From Ketobacter sp964016105 (lineage in GTDB: Bacteria; Pseudomonadota; Gammaproteobacteria; Pseudomonadales; Ketobacteraceae): a stretch of 64,000 nucleotides of DNA. Shown here piece after piece: positions 7,578-16,211 of the stretch. A program made the translations under genes and the position numbers. Each line of letters opens with the position of its first letter. The first letter of the stretch is position 1. Location of the stretch: the NCBI GenBank assembly GCA_964016105.1, contig CAXHEX010000016.1, forward strand, positions 1 through 64,000, written 5' to 3'. Below the pieces are notes generated by a model that worked only from the letters and a program-made list of their open reading frames with translations, did not search any database and had not been told where the DNA came from.

Positions 7578-8909
7578 CTAGTGTTTTGGTTGATCATCTA
7601 GCAAAACTTTGTTGCTATTCACTGGTACCAAGAGTTCAATCTTGTTTCTTTTCTCGTATAGCTTGAGTTTTTCAATTAATTCGGACGACAGTTTGGTATC
7701 CTTTGACAGCAGTAGGATTCCATCATGATTGTGGAGATCTCTAGAAACCATCATCCCATGTTTGAGGTACTGGGTCTTTATAAATTGCTCATTATCGAAG
7801 ACCAGATTAGCAGCACCACCCTTAAGTATCGACAGGTATTTTTGTAGTACCGCTGCATCATACTTAGAACCTGATTGGCTATTCATATACTTAATGGTGG
7901 ATTTCATGTCCTCGTTTTTGCCGGTAATTAGGCCGCCCAGATACTGGTTAAAATCTATAACCACCTTGAGTATTCTTGAACCCTTTGGAATCGACGGCCC
8001 CTTAAGTCCATCCGGATAGCCTTTTCCATCTACATATTCGTTCTGATGACGAATAATCTTCGCGCATGCTCCCAAGGCTGCGATCGGCATAAGTGCCTGT
8101 TCACCCAATATAGAATGTTGTCTGAATTTGAGTTGGTCCTTTTCGCTAAGGTCGTAGAAAGCACCCTGCAGCAAACTGTCGTGAAGAAACACTTTCCCCA
8201 ACTGGTAAAGCAAAGAGGCGTTCTTAATGGCTTCACGCTCTGCATGTTCACATTCCATTGCCTCCGCAAGTATATTGCTATGTTCTTGGATGCGGAGGCT
8301 TAGTTGCGATTCATTGCCTATTTTTAAATTGATTATATTGGCAAAGGATTTTATAAAGGTCTCATAACTGTGTCGAAGCTCTTCCTGTGCTAAGTCAACA
8401 AACATGGCGGCCTGTGCAAGCTCTGCCTCGTTTCTTTCCAAGTCTTCATGGAGGTTTATTGTTTCTGTTTTAAGCTTTAGGTTTTTCTTCAGAAGTTTTT
8501 GTCTTGTTGATTTTTGATGTTGAATGGTGCGATGTAGGTCACCTGCTTCATCAATCAACGTTCTCAGCTCATCATTGTTCCACGGTTTTTCCACATATCT
8601 GTAAATCTTTGCTTCGTTAATAGCGCGGACAGTAGATTCTTGATCGGAATAGCCAGTTAAAAGAATTCTTGGAGTGTCGGGCCACAATTCCGAAGCTTTA
8701 AATAAGAAATCTGCGCCGCTCATTTCCGGCATGCGCATATCGGATACGATCACATCAAATTCTTCATCTTCTAAAGTCTCCATTGCTTCGAGAGGATTGT
8801 TATAAACGCTCACTTCGTATTGTTCTCCACGTAACATTCTACGAAGAGCAGACAACATGTTCGTTTCGTCGTCCACTAATAAAATTTTCATTGCCTCAGC
8901 TTCGCTCAT
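7578..8909 (-). CDS. Response regulator with degenerate HD-GYP-like output domain
   Basis: A 443-residue protein from ATG 8909, which has AAGGAAG eight bases upstream; GTG 8918 would sit on top of the ribosome site. Residues about 1-120 are a receiver domain (ILLVDDE, phospho-acceptor in IVSDMRMPEMSG, lysine in YVEKPW). A coiled-coil linker leads to an HD-GYP-like domain with HQNEYVDGKGYPDGL. The paired His-Asp of the HD motif is replaced: the equivalent of LLHDIGK reads LLYQLGK. Phosphodiesterase activity is therefore doubtful and a sensory or scaffold role is possible. It diverges from the HTH-REC/kinase pair, the probable source of its phosphate. Confidence 0.85.
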   Translation of the reverse strand: MSEAEAMKILLVDDETNMLSALRRMLRGEQYEVSVYNNPLEAMETLEDEEFDVIVSDMRMPEMSGADFLFKASELWPDTPRILLTGYSDQESTVRAINEAKIYRYVEKPWNNDELRTLIDEAGDLHRTIQHQKSTRQKLLKKNLKLKTETINLHEDLERNEAELAQAAMFVDLAQEELRHSYETFIKSFANIINLKIGNESQLSLRIQEHSNILAEAMECEHAEREAIKNASLLYQLGKVFLHDSLLQGAFYDLSEKDQLKFRQHSILGEQALMPIAALGACAKIIRHQNEYVDGKGYPDGLKGPSIPKGSRILKVVIDFNQYLGGLITGKNEDMKSTIKYMNSQSGSKYDAAVLQKYLSILKGGAANLVFDNEQFIKTQYLKHGMMVSRDLHNHDGILLLSKDTKLSSELIEKLKLYEKRNKIELLVPVNSNKVLLDDQPKH

Positions 8910-8957
8910 AATAATCACTTCCTTTTTAAATTTTGCACGCTCTAAATTATCGTTAAC

Positions 8958-8974
8958 CTGTCTAAGCTGTCTAA
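8958..8974. promoter_or_regulatory. Tandem direct repeat in divergent promoter region
   Basis: CTGTCTAA occurs twice, at 8958-8965 and 8967-8974, in the 140-base region between the two response-regulator genes. The 9-base period is unusual for a helical-face arrangement. Its location makes it a candidate site for the excisionase-type helix-turn-helix of the adjacent regulator at 9050. Only position and repetition support this. Confidence 0.35.
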
Positions 8975-9049
8975 TATTTATTTCGAATATTTCTTTTGTG
9001 CTTGATGAAACTCTGGTTATTATTAGTTCAGTGTTCAGGAGGTAGTATT

Positions 9050-9640
9050 ATGAAAACTCTGACAACAGGTGAAGCTGCAGCATTGTGTGGCGTCAATTTT
9101 CGAACTGTAATTAGATGGATCGAAAAGGGTTTATTGAATGCACATCGGCTTCCCGGTCGAGGCGATCATCGTATCGTGGTTGACGATTTTGTCGAATTTT
9201 TGGAATCCAATGACATACCTATTCCTTCCAATATTCAAAGTCTTAACGAAAATCATGTGTTGGTCATTGATGATCAATTGGAGGTTACTCAAGCCTATGC
9301 TAGAACACTTAAGCGTGCGGGGTATAAGGTTGATATTGTGAACGACGGTTTTCGCGCGGGCGTTAAGTTGCTTATGCTAAAGCCGAACCTAATTATACTT
9401 GACTTAAAAATGCCGGGCGTTGACGGTTATTCCATACTTGATTTCGTTAGAAATGAATCTGAGCTAAAGCGTGTAAAAATCATAGTTGCATCGGGAGCAG
9501 AAGAGGCATCACTTAAAAAAGCCATGGAGGCTGGTGCTAACGTTGTCCTGTCCAAACCCTTCACAAATGTTGAATTGATTAAAGAAGTTAAAAAGCTAAG
9601 CCCTTTAGCAAGTGAAATTGGTGCCCACAATGGACTATAA
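9050..9640 (+). CDS. Excisionase/MerR-type HTH fused to a receiver domain
   Basis: A 196-residue regulator. ATG 9050 follows an excellent AGGAGG site by eight bases. Residues 4-50 form a HTH_17/excisionase-like DNA-binding domain (TGEAAALCGVNFRTVIRWIE, then HRIVVDDFVEFL). Residues about 68-185 form a CheY-like receiver (VLVIDDQ, phospho-acceptor Asp118 in ILDLKMPGVDG, conserved Lys in VLSKPF). The order is the reverse of classical regulators, which place the receiver first. It overlaps the histidine kinase start by 11 bases, which indicates translational coupling, so that kinase is the probable partner. Confidence 0.9.
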   Translation: MKTLTTGEAAALCGVNFRTVIRWIEKGLLNAHRLPGRGDHRIVVDDFVEFLESNDIPIPSNIQSLNENHVLVIDDQLEVTQAYARTLKRAGYKVDIVNDGFRAGVKLLMLKPNLIILDLKMPGVDGYSILDFVRNESELKRVKIIVASGAEEASLKKAMEAGANVVLSKPFTNVELIKEVKKLSPLASEIGAHNGL

Positions 9641-11135
9641 GGTTGCCTACGAAAAAGAAAGAGAGCAGAGAATTCTTGCGGAAAAGTCTCTAGATGAAAA
9701 ATCTAAAGAAGTTCAGTCCAGTCTAAAACTAATACGTCACCAATACGCGTCAATCGCCTCCCAGAAGCGAGGGTTGGAGCTGTTACTTAATATGGCTCAG
9801 ATGGCTGAGCTCCGATTGGAGCGCGAGACCGTGTTAAAAGTTTTTGTTGATGCTGTGGGTACGCTATTGGATGCCAGCTATGGCATAGTATTTTTGCGTA
9901 ATAAGATTTCAGAAACTGAGAGTGTTATCCGTGCTTCCGCTATCAGTTTTTTGCCAGAAGACGAATATCCCGATGTGGTGTTAAAGCAGCTATCTGGGGA
10001 GCGCCTATTTAGTTCGGAAAGCGCTATCGGTAAAAAGGTCGTTGATGGTGTGAATGTATTTGAAGTTAAAAAAGCAATGCCAGAACTGTACCATGAGAAT
10101 ATGAAGGGCTGGCTTGTTTACTTCCCCATTAGGAAGAACGGTAACCTTGAGGCTGTTGCAGAGTTTGGGCTAAAAAGTTGGTCAAAAGAAAGTGAAAGTC
10201 ATATGGCTCAGGCGATGGCTTCGGCGTCACAAATAGGGGTTATGCTTGAACGCTCAGATGCACATCTCAAGCTGGAGAAGAATTTCAGGCAGATTAAGGA
10301 AGCACATGATCAATTGAAATCTGCTCAATCTCAGTTAGTTCATTCAGAGAAGATGGCATCAATTGGTCAGCTAGCTGCTGGTGTAGCCCATGAGATAAAC
10401 AATCCAGTGGGTTTTGTGATGTCAAATATTGACACTCTACAGGAGTATCTTTGTGCCTTTATGGAGATATACCAACGTTACGAAGATCTGTCTCAAGTGA
10501 TCTCTATCGATAATGATGTTGCAAACGATATTATTAATAAAATCCAGAAGGCTAAAAAGAAGCATGATTTTGGGTTCATTATCGAAGATATTGATCAGGT
10601 GATTCAAGACTCAAGTAACGGCCTGGGTAGAGTTAAAGAAATAGTCATGAGCCTGAAGAATTTTGCCAGGGTGGATGCAGAGGATACCGGTGAGGTGCTC
10701 GTTGACGAGATTGTTTCTGATTCCATTAAAATGGTATGGAATGAGGTTAAATACCACGTGGACCTGGAAAAGGACCTGTCGGCACCAAATCCTGTGCTTG
10801 CAAGTTCCGCTCAATTGTCCCAGGTTATCGTTAATTTAATAATGAATGCATCCCAGGCTATTTCTGACCGGGGCAACATTTACGTGAAAACATGGCAAAC
10901 TGAAGACTATACATTCATATCCATTGAAGATAACGGCAGTGGCATACCTGAAGATATTTTAACTAAGATATTTGATCCATTTTATACCACCAAACCAATT
11001 GATATCGGTACTGGATTAGGTTTGTCCATATCCCATGGCATAATCGAAAAATACGGCGGTACCATCGATGTTAAGAGTGAAGTCGGAAAAGGTACCTGCT
11101 TCACCATTCAGCTAGTCAATGTCAAGACGGACTAA
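9630..11135 (+). CDS. Soluble sensor histidine kinase with GAF-like domain
   Basis: A 501-residue kinase read from ATG 9630, inside the end of the HTH-REC gene; GTG 9612 is an alternative. The N-terminal coiled coil (AYEKEREQRILAEKSL) is followed by a GAF-like sensor region (about 60-205), a second coiled coil, and the H-box QLAAGVAHEINNPVGF with His254. The ATPase domain has an N-box around LIMNASQA and G-boxes EDNGSGIP and GTGLGLSIS. No transmembrane segment is present, so it senses a cytoplasmic signal or a partner protein. It probably phosphorylates the HTH-REC protein and perhaps the degenerate HD-GYP regulator. Its 3' end overlaps the convergent P450 gene by 14 bases. Confidence 0.92.
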   Translation: MDYKVAYEKEREQRILAEKSLDEKSKEVQSSLKLIRHQYASIASQKRGLELLLNMAQMAELRLERETVLKVFVDAVGTLLDASYGIVFLRNKISETESVIRASAISFLPEDEYPDVVLKQLSGERLFSSESAIGKKVVDGVNVFEVKKAMPELYHENMKGWLVYFPIRKNGNLEAVAEFGLKSWSKESESHMAQAMASASQIGVMLERSDAHLKLEKNFRQIKEAHDQLKSAQSQLVHSEKMASIGQLAAGVAHEINNPVGFVMSNIDTLQEYLCAFMEIYQRYEDLSQVISIDNDVANDIINKIQKAKKKHDFGFIIEDIDQVIQDSSNGLGRVKEIVMSLKNFARVDAEDTGEVLVDEIVSDSIKMVWNEVKYHVDLEKDLSAPNPVLASSAQLSQVIVNLIMNASQAISDRGNIYVKTWQTEDYTFISIEDNGSGIPEDILTKIFDPFYTTKPIDIGTGLGLSISHGIIEKYGGTIDVKSEVGKGTCFTIQLVNVKTD

Positions 11136-12504
11136 AACTGCTGAACTTGTTATTGAGATGTTCAAGTTTCAAAGGTAAATTGTCTTTCGGTGTTGGTAAG
11201 GTAGTGAAGTTTATTGGCATAGTGTAACCCTCGGGTACACTCCAGCGATAGTTCAGAAGTATCTGGTGCATGATCGTTTTTATTTGTAATTCAGCAAAAT
11301 GTAGTCCTATGCACTTATGGGCGCCGCCTCCAAATGGGATGTACTGAAATGGGTCAGTTATAGATATCGTTTGGTTTGCATCGAATCGGGAAGGATCAAA
11401 GCTTTCGGGGTTATGCCAGTATTTGTCCATTCGATGTGTCACATAGGGGCTAATAATAACGAATGTATTCTTTGGTATAACATTACCATAAAACTCTGTT
11501 TCTTTAACTGTGTATCTTGGTATGCCATGAACCGGTGGCATCAAGCGTAGTGATTCTTTCATTACTATCTCAATTCCGACTAGATATTCGAGATCCGTAT
11601 ATTCCAGTGTGTCTTTTCGAAGTGCCAAGGACTGTTGTCTTAAGCGGGTCTGCCACTCTGGATGCTTAGCTAAAAAATAAAACATGGCACAGAGGGTTAG
11701 GGTGGTGGTGTCATGGGCTGCCATCATGAGAAATATCATGTGATTGACCACATCTTCGTTAGTGAATTGTCTTCCATTCTTGTCTTTTGCACTACATATC
11801 CAACTAAAAAGATCGGCGCCGGGATTTGAGCGCTTTTTGTCTATCTTATTGCGGATAAAGCTTTCTAGTATTTTTCTAGAATTGATTCCTTTTTTCCACC
11901 GGCCACCAGGAATAGGATAACGGAGAAGGGCGGTTCCCGCTCGCACGCAATTGACAAATGCCTTGTTGATTTCATCAGCCTCCATGCCAAGCCTTTCGCC
12001 CATAAACACTTGTGTAGCAATATTGAGCGTCAACTGTTTGATGTGGGGCAGGGCATTGAAAACAGATTGCTCTTCTTTTCTTTGCCACTCAAGTTGACTG
12101 TAGGATATTACAGGGTTCATCTGTGCTACATAATCTTTCATGGCTGCCTTTTTGAAGGCCGATTGCATTATTCCCCTATGTAGTCGGTGCTCCTCAAAAT
12201 CCAGCAGCATGATCCCTCTTTTAAAAAACTTTCCTATAAAAAACTCCCAACCTTTCCCATTTGAGAAGGCGTTTTGTCTATCCATCAACACCAGTTTATT
12301 GGCTTCTGGGCCAATTAATACCACAGCCGGTATTCCGAATATGGAGACTTTAAATATAGGCCCGTATTTTTTTTCAAATTTCAGAGCGGTTTCTACAGGT
12401 CGGTAGAGAAAGTCGAGGCTGTGTCCCAACAATGGCAGGCCTCTCTCTCCCGGAATTGATTGCCAAATATTGCGCTTGGAGCTTTTGCATTGGGTCTGTT
12501 TCAT
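11122..12504 (-). CDS. Cytochrome P450
   Basis: A 460-residue soluble P450. The haem signature FGGGAHKCIG carries the thiolate ligand Cys398. The I-helix oxygen-activation motif is MMAAHDTTT, the K-helix ExxR is in KESLRLMPP, and a PERF-like segment is at DPSRFD. The N-terminal GERGLPLLGHSLDFL proline-rich entry lacks a membrane anchor. Sequence flavour is closest to CYP120/CYP26-like or CYP51-like bacterial enzymes that act on lipids, terpenoids or sterols, but I cannot assign a CYP number. It shares an ATGA overlap with the upstream MpaB-like gene, so the two are made together. Ferredoxin and reductase partners are not encoded nearby. Confidence 0.95.
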   Translation of the reverse strand: MKQTQCKSSKRNIWQSIPGERGLPLLGHSLDFLYRPVETALKFEKKYGPIFKVSIFGIPAVVLIGPEANKLVLMDRQNAFSNGKGWEFFIGKFFKRGIMLLDFEEHRLHRGIMQSAFKKAAMKDYVAQMNPVISYSQLEWQRKEEQSVFNALPHIKQLTLNIATQVFMGERLGMEADEINKAFVNCVRAGTALLRYPIPGGRWKKGINSRKILESFIRNKIDKKRSNPGADLFSWICSAKDKNGRQFTNEDVVNHMIFLMMAAHDTTTLTLCAMFYFLAKHPEWQTRLRQQSLALRKDTLEYTDLEYLVGIEIVMKESLRLMPPVHGIPRYTVKETEFYGNVIPKNTFVIISPYVTHRMDKYWHNPESFDPSRFDANQTISITDPFQYIPFGGGAHKCIGLHFAELQIKTIMHQILLNYRWSVPEGYTMPINFTTLPTPKDNLPLKLEHLNNKFSSFSPS

Positions 12505-13706
12505 GATTCATCTACACCGACAGGGGTGGTATTAAGAAATGCGAGTTGCTGCTGTCGTCCTTTTATTTTCTGACGTTTTCTTAGGCCTGGTGCCACCCGA
12601 TAAACACTGTAATGCATCATCCTCGGTATGTTGGTTGCAAGTGGGAACCAGGGAATACCCAAGTCCTCGAATCCAAGTTTGACCATGTTATCTTTACCGA
12701 GGAAATAATGGCTCATTCCCAGGTGTTGCTGATAGGCTATTATTCGTCTCAGGTTTTGCAGGTGGGGGTAGTGTCTTTGTAAAGGTTCGTCTGAAAGCGC
12801 CTTCGCCAGCTGTTTGCTTGATTCGTTCGGTTTACTCTGGGTCATGTAGGTGTGGTTTAATAAGACCAGCCCTTCTGTTTCTGACTTCACCAGCCATTTT
12901 TCTTCCACTCCCATCAGCCAGCACACGTAGGCCCAGTGGTGCATTACTGCTTTAGATTCTCGGGGTAGAATTGGGATACCCAGTTTTCTCAGGCCCCCAA
13001 GCATAACTGAACTGAATCCTAAGTAGGTGGCGACCATATCTATTTGGTTAATGGGAATACCCCATACTTGGTGGTCCCAGTCAGGCCTGTTTGAAAGGCC
13101 GTGGCGAACCATGCCATGTATCAAACGTACCTGTAGTGTACTTTTATAGCCCTTATGAAATGGATCCATTGCCTGCGTTTCGGTGCAATCTAGCCACCAC
13201 CTCGCTGTCTCTGCTATACGCTTGTTGGTGCCTTTACTCAGTGCACCAGTCATAAGTAGAGTTTGGTTAAATCCCGATAGCATGTAGCCGCCCATCAACG
13301 CCAAATCTCTCAGTACATAGCCTGCCGCTGAACCCAGGCCATGGATGAATTCAATACCTTCTTCCACCAAGTTCATGTCAATCCATTGCGGTGGTTTTTC
13401 TAAGGTGGCAAAGAATTGCTGAATTTCTTCCGGGTAATCCGAAAGTCCCTGATCTCCCGTGGTTATGGCCAGTTCCACAAGTTGTTTTCGGTGTTTGCTG
13501 TCGGCTTCAAATATCCAATTCACCAGACGATCCATAGCGGGATCACCATATTGGAGCGCTTCGATGACTTTCTCATATTCGTACTGATTGGGGGCCAAAT
13601 CTCGTCCAATGATCTTTTTTAACCAAAAAGGAGTGTTGACTTGAGTCTTTTCGAAGGGTCTGACTCTGGAGGGGGCAGGTTTGTTATTCTTGTTCATATT
13701 TTGCAC
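12501..13706 (-). CDS. MpaB/DUF2236 family oxygenase-like protein
   Basis: A 401-residue protein of the DUF2236 family (MpaB, rubber oxygenase Lcp-like fold), which binds b-type haem in characterised members and cleaves C=C bonds. Family features seen are the early LVNWIFEADSKHRKQ region, the helical core TARWWLDCTE, VRLIHGMVRHGLSNRPDW with its conserved Arg-His, and WAYVCWLMGVEE. The start may be GTG 13706 or ATG 13697; neither has a strong ribosome site. It is translationally coupled to the P450 (ATGA), which suggests sequential oxidation of one substrate. The TetR gene diverges from it. A second, distant DUF2236 protein is encoded at 25636-26508. Confidence 0.88.
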   Translation of the reverse strand: MQNMNKNNKPAPSRVRPFEKTQVNTPFWLKKIIGRDLAPNQYEYEKVIEALQYGDPAMDRLVNWIFEADSKHRKQLVELAITTGDQGLSDYPEEIQQFFATLEKPPQWIDMNLVEEGIEFIHGLGSAAGYVLRDLALMGGYMLSGFNQTLLMTGALSKGTNKRIAETARWWLDCTETQAMDPFHKGYKSTLQVRLIHGMVRHGLSNRPDWDHQVWGIPINQIDMVATYLGFSSVMLGGLRKLGIPILPRESKAVMHHWAYVCWLMGVEEKWLVKSETEGLVLLNHTYMTQSKPNESSKQLAKALSDEPLQRHYPHLQNLRRIIAYQQHLGMSHYFLGKDNMVKLGFEDLGIPWFPLATNIPRMMHYSVYRVAPGLRKRQKIKGRQQQLAFLNTTPVGVDES

Positions 13707-13738
13707 CGGCGTAGATGTCTTGAACTTTCGTGAGCATA

Positions 13739-13758
13739 ATGCGAATATTTATTCGTAT
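13739..13758. promoter_or_regulatory. Probable TetR operator palindrome
   Basis: CGAATA-TT-TATTCG forms a perfect dyad inside a 20-base near-palindrome with AT/AT at the ends. It sits between the MpaB/P450 operon (minus) and the TetR gene (plus, start 13787). TetR repressors commonly bind such sites between themselves and a divergent target. Confidence 0.55.
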
Positions 13759-13786
13759 TCAATTCGCGTTTGAAAGCCAGCTCACG

Positions 13787-14392
13787 ATGCGTAAAAAACC
13801 TCAACAAAAACGATCTCAGCAACTGGTTGATTCCCTGGTCGAAGCCACCGCCAAGTCGCTGGTAAAGAGAGGCTTTGAGGGTATTACCACCCATCATATT
13901 GCTGAAACTGCTGGGGTCAGCGTGGGCTCTCTATATCAGTATTTCGACAGTAAAGAAGCTTTGATAGAAGCATTGCTGGAAAAGCTGGGAAAAGAGATAT
14001 CTAACAGCTTGATTCATCTACCGATGGAAGAAGAGGGTGATTTAAGAACAAATGTGGGTTTAATCGTGCGCTTTGGGTTCATGTTGTTAAATTCTCGCGA
14101 CGGCCTGTTTTTGGAGCTGGTGCGAAACTGGCATAGCATCCCCACGGATGACTTAATGGACCAGTTGGAAAAAACCTTTATGGATTTATCGAGGGTTTAT
14201 TTTTTGAAGCACTATCACGATAGCCCCATTGAAGATTTGCACGTCAGGATCTATATCATTGCCAATAGCGTGATGTTTACCATGGTGAGGTATCTTGGTC
14301 AGGATAATACGCTTATATCAGAGCAGGAAGTGGCTGAGGGCTTAATTGAAATGGTGGTGGGGTATTTGCAAAGCCCCACCACCCTTATTTAG
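13787..14392 (+). CDS. TetR family transcriptional regulator
   Basis: A 201-residue TetR protein from ATG 13787 (MRKKPQQKRSQQLVDSLVEA). The longer frame from 13730 would run over the palindromic operator and add residues unlike the family. The HTH is TTHHIAETAGVSVGSLYQYF at about residues 35-54, followed by an all-helical ligand-binding domain. It is divergent from the MpaB-like/P450 pair and probably represses it in the absence of a hydrophobic inducer. Its end lies six bases from the convergent lipoprotein gene. Confidence 0.92.
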   Translation: MRKKPQQKRSQQLVDSLVEATAKSLVKRGFEGITTHHIAETAGVSVGSLYQYFDSKEALIEALLEKLGKEISNSLIHLPMEEEGDLRTNVGLIVRFGFMLLNSRDGLFLELVRNWHSIPTDDLMDQLEKTFMDLSRVYFLKHYHDSPIEDLHVRIYIIANSVMFTMVRYLGQDNTLISEQEVAEGLIEMVVGYLQSPTTLI

Positions 14393-14398
14393 TTTGAG

Positions 14399-15439
14399 TT
14401 ACAGTCGGATGTTCAGCGCCATGGTGCTTGACGCACCTTCTGCAGGAACTGTACTTAACAGAATGCTTCCGGAATCAGCTTCGTGGGAAAGAGTAGTAAT
14501 GGTCTCTCCATCTCGCTGGATAATTACTCGGTTTAGATCGCTATCCAGGCATTGATTGGCACAGGTAAATGTTAAGCTGGTTTCGTAGGTTTCAAATAGA
14601 ATTGCCCAGCCTTCGGGTTTGCAGGTTTCTTCGTTTATTGAGTGGTAGCCAGTGCTCATTATACCAAAAGGAGTGAAGTGCATTTTCAGTTTTGCGGTGT
14701 CCTCGTCGGAGCATGCCGAAGAGCGTACGATTCCATCCCAAGTTGTGTTCATAAGATTTAGCAGTATTTCTTCGTCTGTTTGGCGACGAGATAACAGTAA
14801 GGTTTCATGAAAATGTTCGAATGAACTCAATACGTCCTTTAAGCTGGAACCATTGGTAACGGAGGTAATCATATCCTGTACTACGCTGCTTGCTTCAAAC
14901 AAAAACGACGGTTCGTTGATGGGCAGTGAAAATTGGTTAAGATAATTATTGGCTGCGTCATTGATTGTGATGCCGTTACTGGGATCAGAGTCGGAGTCAA
15001 CAGTTTGCAAGATACGAAGCATGTTTTGCAGTTTGTCTGGGTCGTCTTCTTCCGTGAGTAGATCCAGAGGAGTAACTTCTGCCTGAGCCAGTGCCTCTCC
15101 TAAGAGTGTGGCCCCAAGGTAAAAGCGAACATACTCACCAGGCACATATTCGAAGTTACCGTTTACATCGGTAAAACCACTGAAGCTTTCGGATTCGTAG
15201 TATAGGCCTGACACCGCACTATCCAAAAATTGACCCACTGCGGGTTCAGCCCCTGGATTTGATTCCTGGTTGGTTTCTGAACCCGTGTTTTCACTATTTC
15301 CATCGTTGCTGTTTGAAGCTTCTGTGACTGCTTCAGTAAGACCACTCAGATCTGCTTCAAGGGAGGCTGCAGATCCGCCGCAGCCGGTTAGTGCGCTTGT
15401 TAACAATGCGGCACAGCACACAAGAATTGGGGTTTTCAT
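14399..15439 (-). CDS. Putative outer-membrane or periplasmic lipoprotein
   Basis: A 346-residue lipoprotein. The signal peptide ends in the lipobox LTGC (Cys20), followed by a Ser/Glu/Asn-rich linker (about residues 38-68). Next comes a beta-rich module with FSGFTDVNGNFEYVPGE, resembling the repeat-like domain of many marine proteobacterial lipoproteins that carry a predicted calcium-type DVNGN turn. The C-terminal part contains several cysteines that may form disulfides. Ribosome site AAGGAG precedes the start. No enzymatic motif recognised. It is separated from the efflux operon by a 285-base region. Confidence 0.8.
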   Translation of the reverse strand: MKTPILVCCAALLTSALTGCGGSAASLEADLSGLTEAVTEASNSNDGNSENTGSETNQESNPGAEPAVGQFLDSAVSGLYYESESFSGFTDVNGNFEYVPGEYVRFYLGATLLGEALAQAEVTPLDLLTEEDDPDKLQNMLRILQTVDSDSDPSNGITINDAANNYLNQFSLPINEPSFLFEASSVVQDMITSVTNGSSLKDVLSSFEHFHETLLLSRRQTDEEILLNLMNTTWDGIVRSSACSDEDTAKLKMHFTPFGIMSTGYHSINEETCKPEGWAILFETYETSLTFTCANQCLDSDLNRVIIQRDGETITTLSHEADSGSILLSTVPAEGASSTMALNIRL

Positions 15440-15679
15440 ATAGCTACTCCTTCACAAACTATATTTTTTACTAATCGTGTATTAGTTAATTCACAGATTA
15501 GTTGCTCCTCGAGCTCGTAATATGTTTCGTTTCGCTTTTTGTCGGAGTTTGAGCAGGGTGCATCAAAGGGGATGTGATGCAGTACTGGAAGCGTCATAAT
15601 TCGTGAAAACCTAATTATTTAAGTGTGTTTTTTGGCCCGTTTCACCTGGTTAATGGTCTTTTTCCTTACCCTGTTAAGT

Positions 15680-15701
15680 TTGTTTAGTCTTGATTAAACA
15701 A
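15680..15701. promoter_or_regulatory. Inverted repeat upstream of the gbsR-RND operon
   Basis: TTGTTTA-N8-TAAACAA has perfect 7-bp arms and ends 23 bases before the regulator start at 15725. The 285-base region (15440-15724) between the divergent lipoprotein and regulator genes otherwise shows only AT-rich promoter-like sequence. It is a candidate autoregulatory operator for the GbsR/MarR-type protein; support is positional. Confidence 0.45.
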
Positions 15702-15724
15702 TATAAACGAATTATGCTGCGGCA

Positions 15725-16183
15725 ATGACAAAATCAGTAAAGCACACCGTTGATCACTTCATTGAGCAGATGGGAATGGCCACCCATAGAGAAGGTATGC
15801 CGAGAATTGCAGGGCAAATTCTTGGTCTCCTTTTAATCGAGGCTGGGCCTTTTAGTTTCAGCGAACTAGCGCTTCGTCTTGAAGTTAGCCGGGGGAGCGT
15901 CAGCACAAATACTCGATTCCTGGAAGGCTTAGGAATGATAGAGAGGGTGTCTAAAAAAGGCGACAGGAGTGATTACTTCCAGCTTGCCCACGACCCCTAT
16001 TCGAAACTGCTTCAAGGCTCTTCCCAGCGTATTATGAAATCCCTTTCTATAGTGAAGGAAGCACGCGAAGGCTTGCCCGCCAGTTGGTCTGATTCAATTC
16101 AGAGATTAGAGAGCATAGAGCGTTTTTACACTGGGCTTCTTGAGAGTCACGCCGAATTGCTGGAGAAGCTAAAATCTTCTTAA
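15725..16183 (+). CDS. GbsR/MarR-type transcriptional regulator
   Basis: A 152-residue winged-helix regulator of the GbsR-like branch of MarR. It begins with the helix DHFIEQMGMATHREGMPR, continues through ILGLLLIEAGPFSFSELALRL and the recognition helix VSRGSVSTNTRFLEGLG, and has the wing KKGDRSDYFQ. It lies 28 bases upstream of the RND periplasmic adaptor gene, in the same direction. It is therefore expected to control the efflux operon and itself. The ligand is unknown. Confidence 0.88.
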   Translation: MTKSVKHTVDHFIEQMGMATHREGMPRIAGQILGLLLIEAGPFSFSELALRLEVSRGSVSTNTRFLEGLGMIERVSKKGDRSDYFQLAHDPYSKLLQGSSQRIMKSLSIVKEAREGLPASWSDSIQRLESIERFYTGLLESHAELLEKLKSS

Positions 16184-16211
16184 TGGATTTTTTGTTCGAG
16201 AGTAGTAAGTA

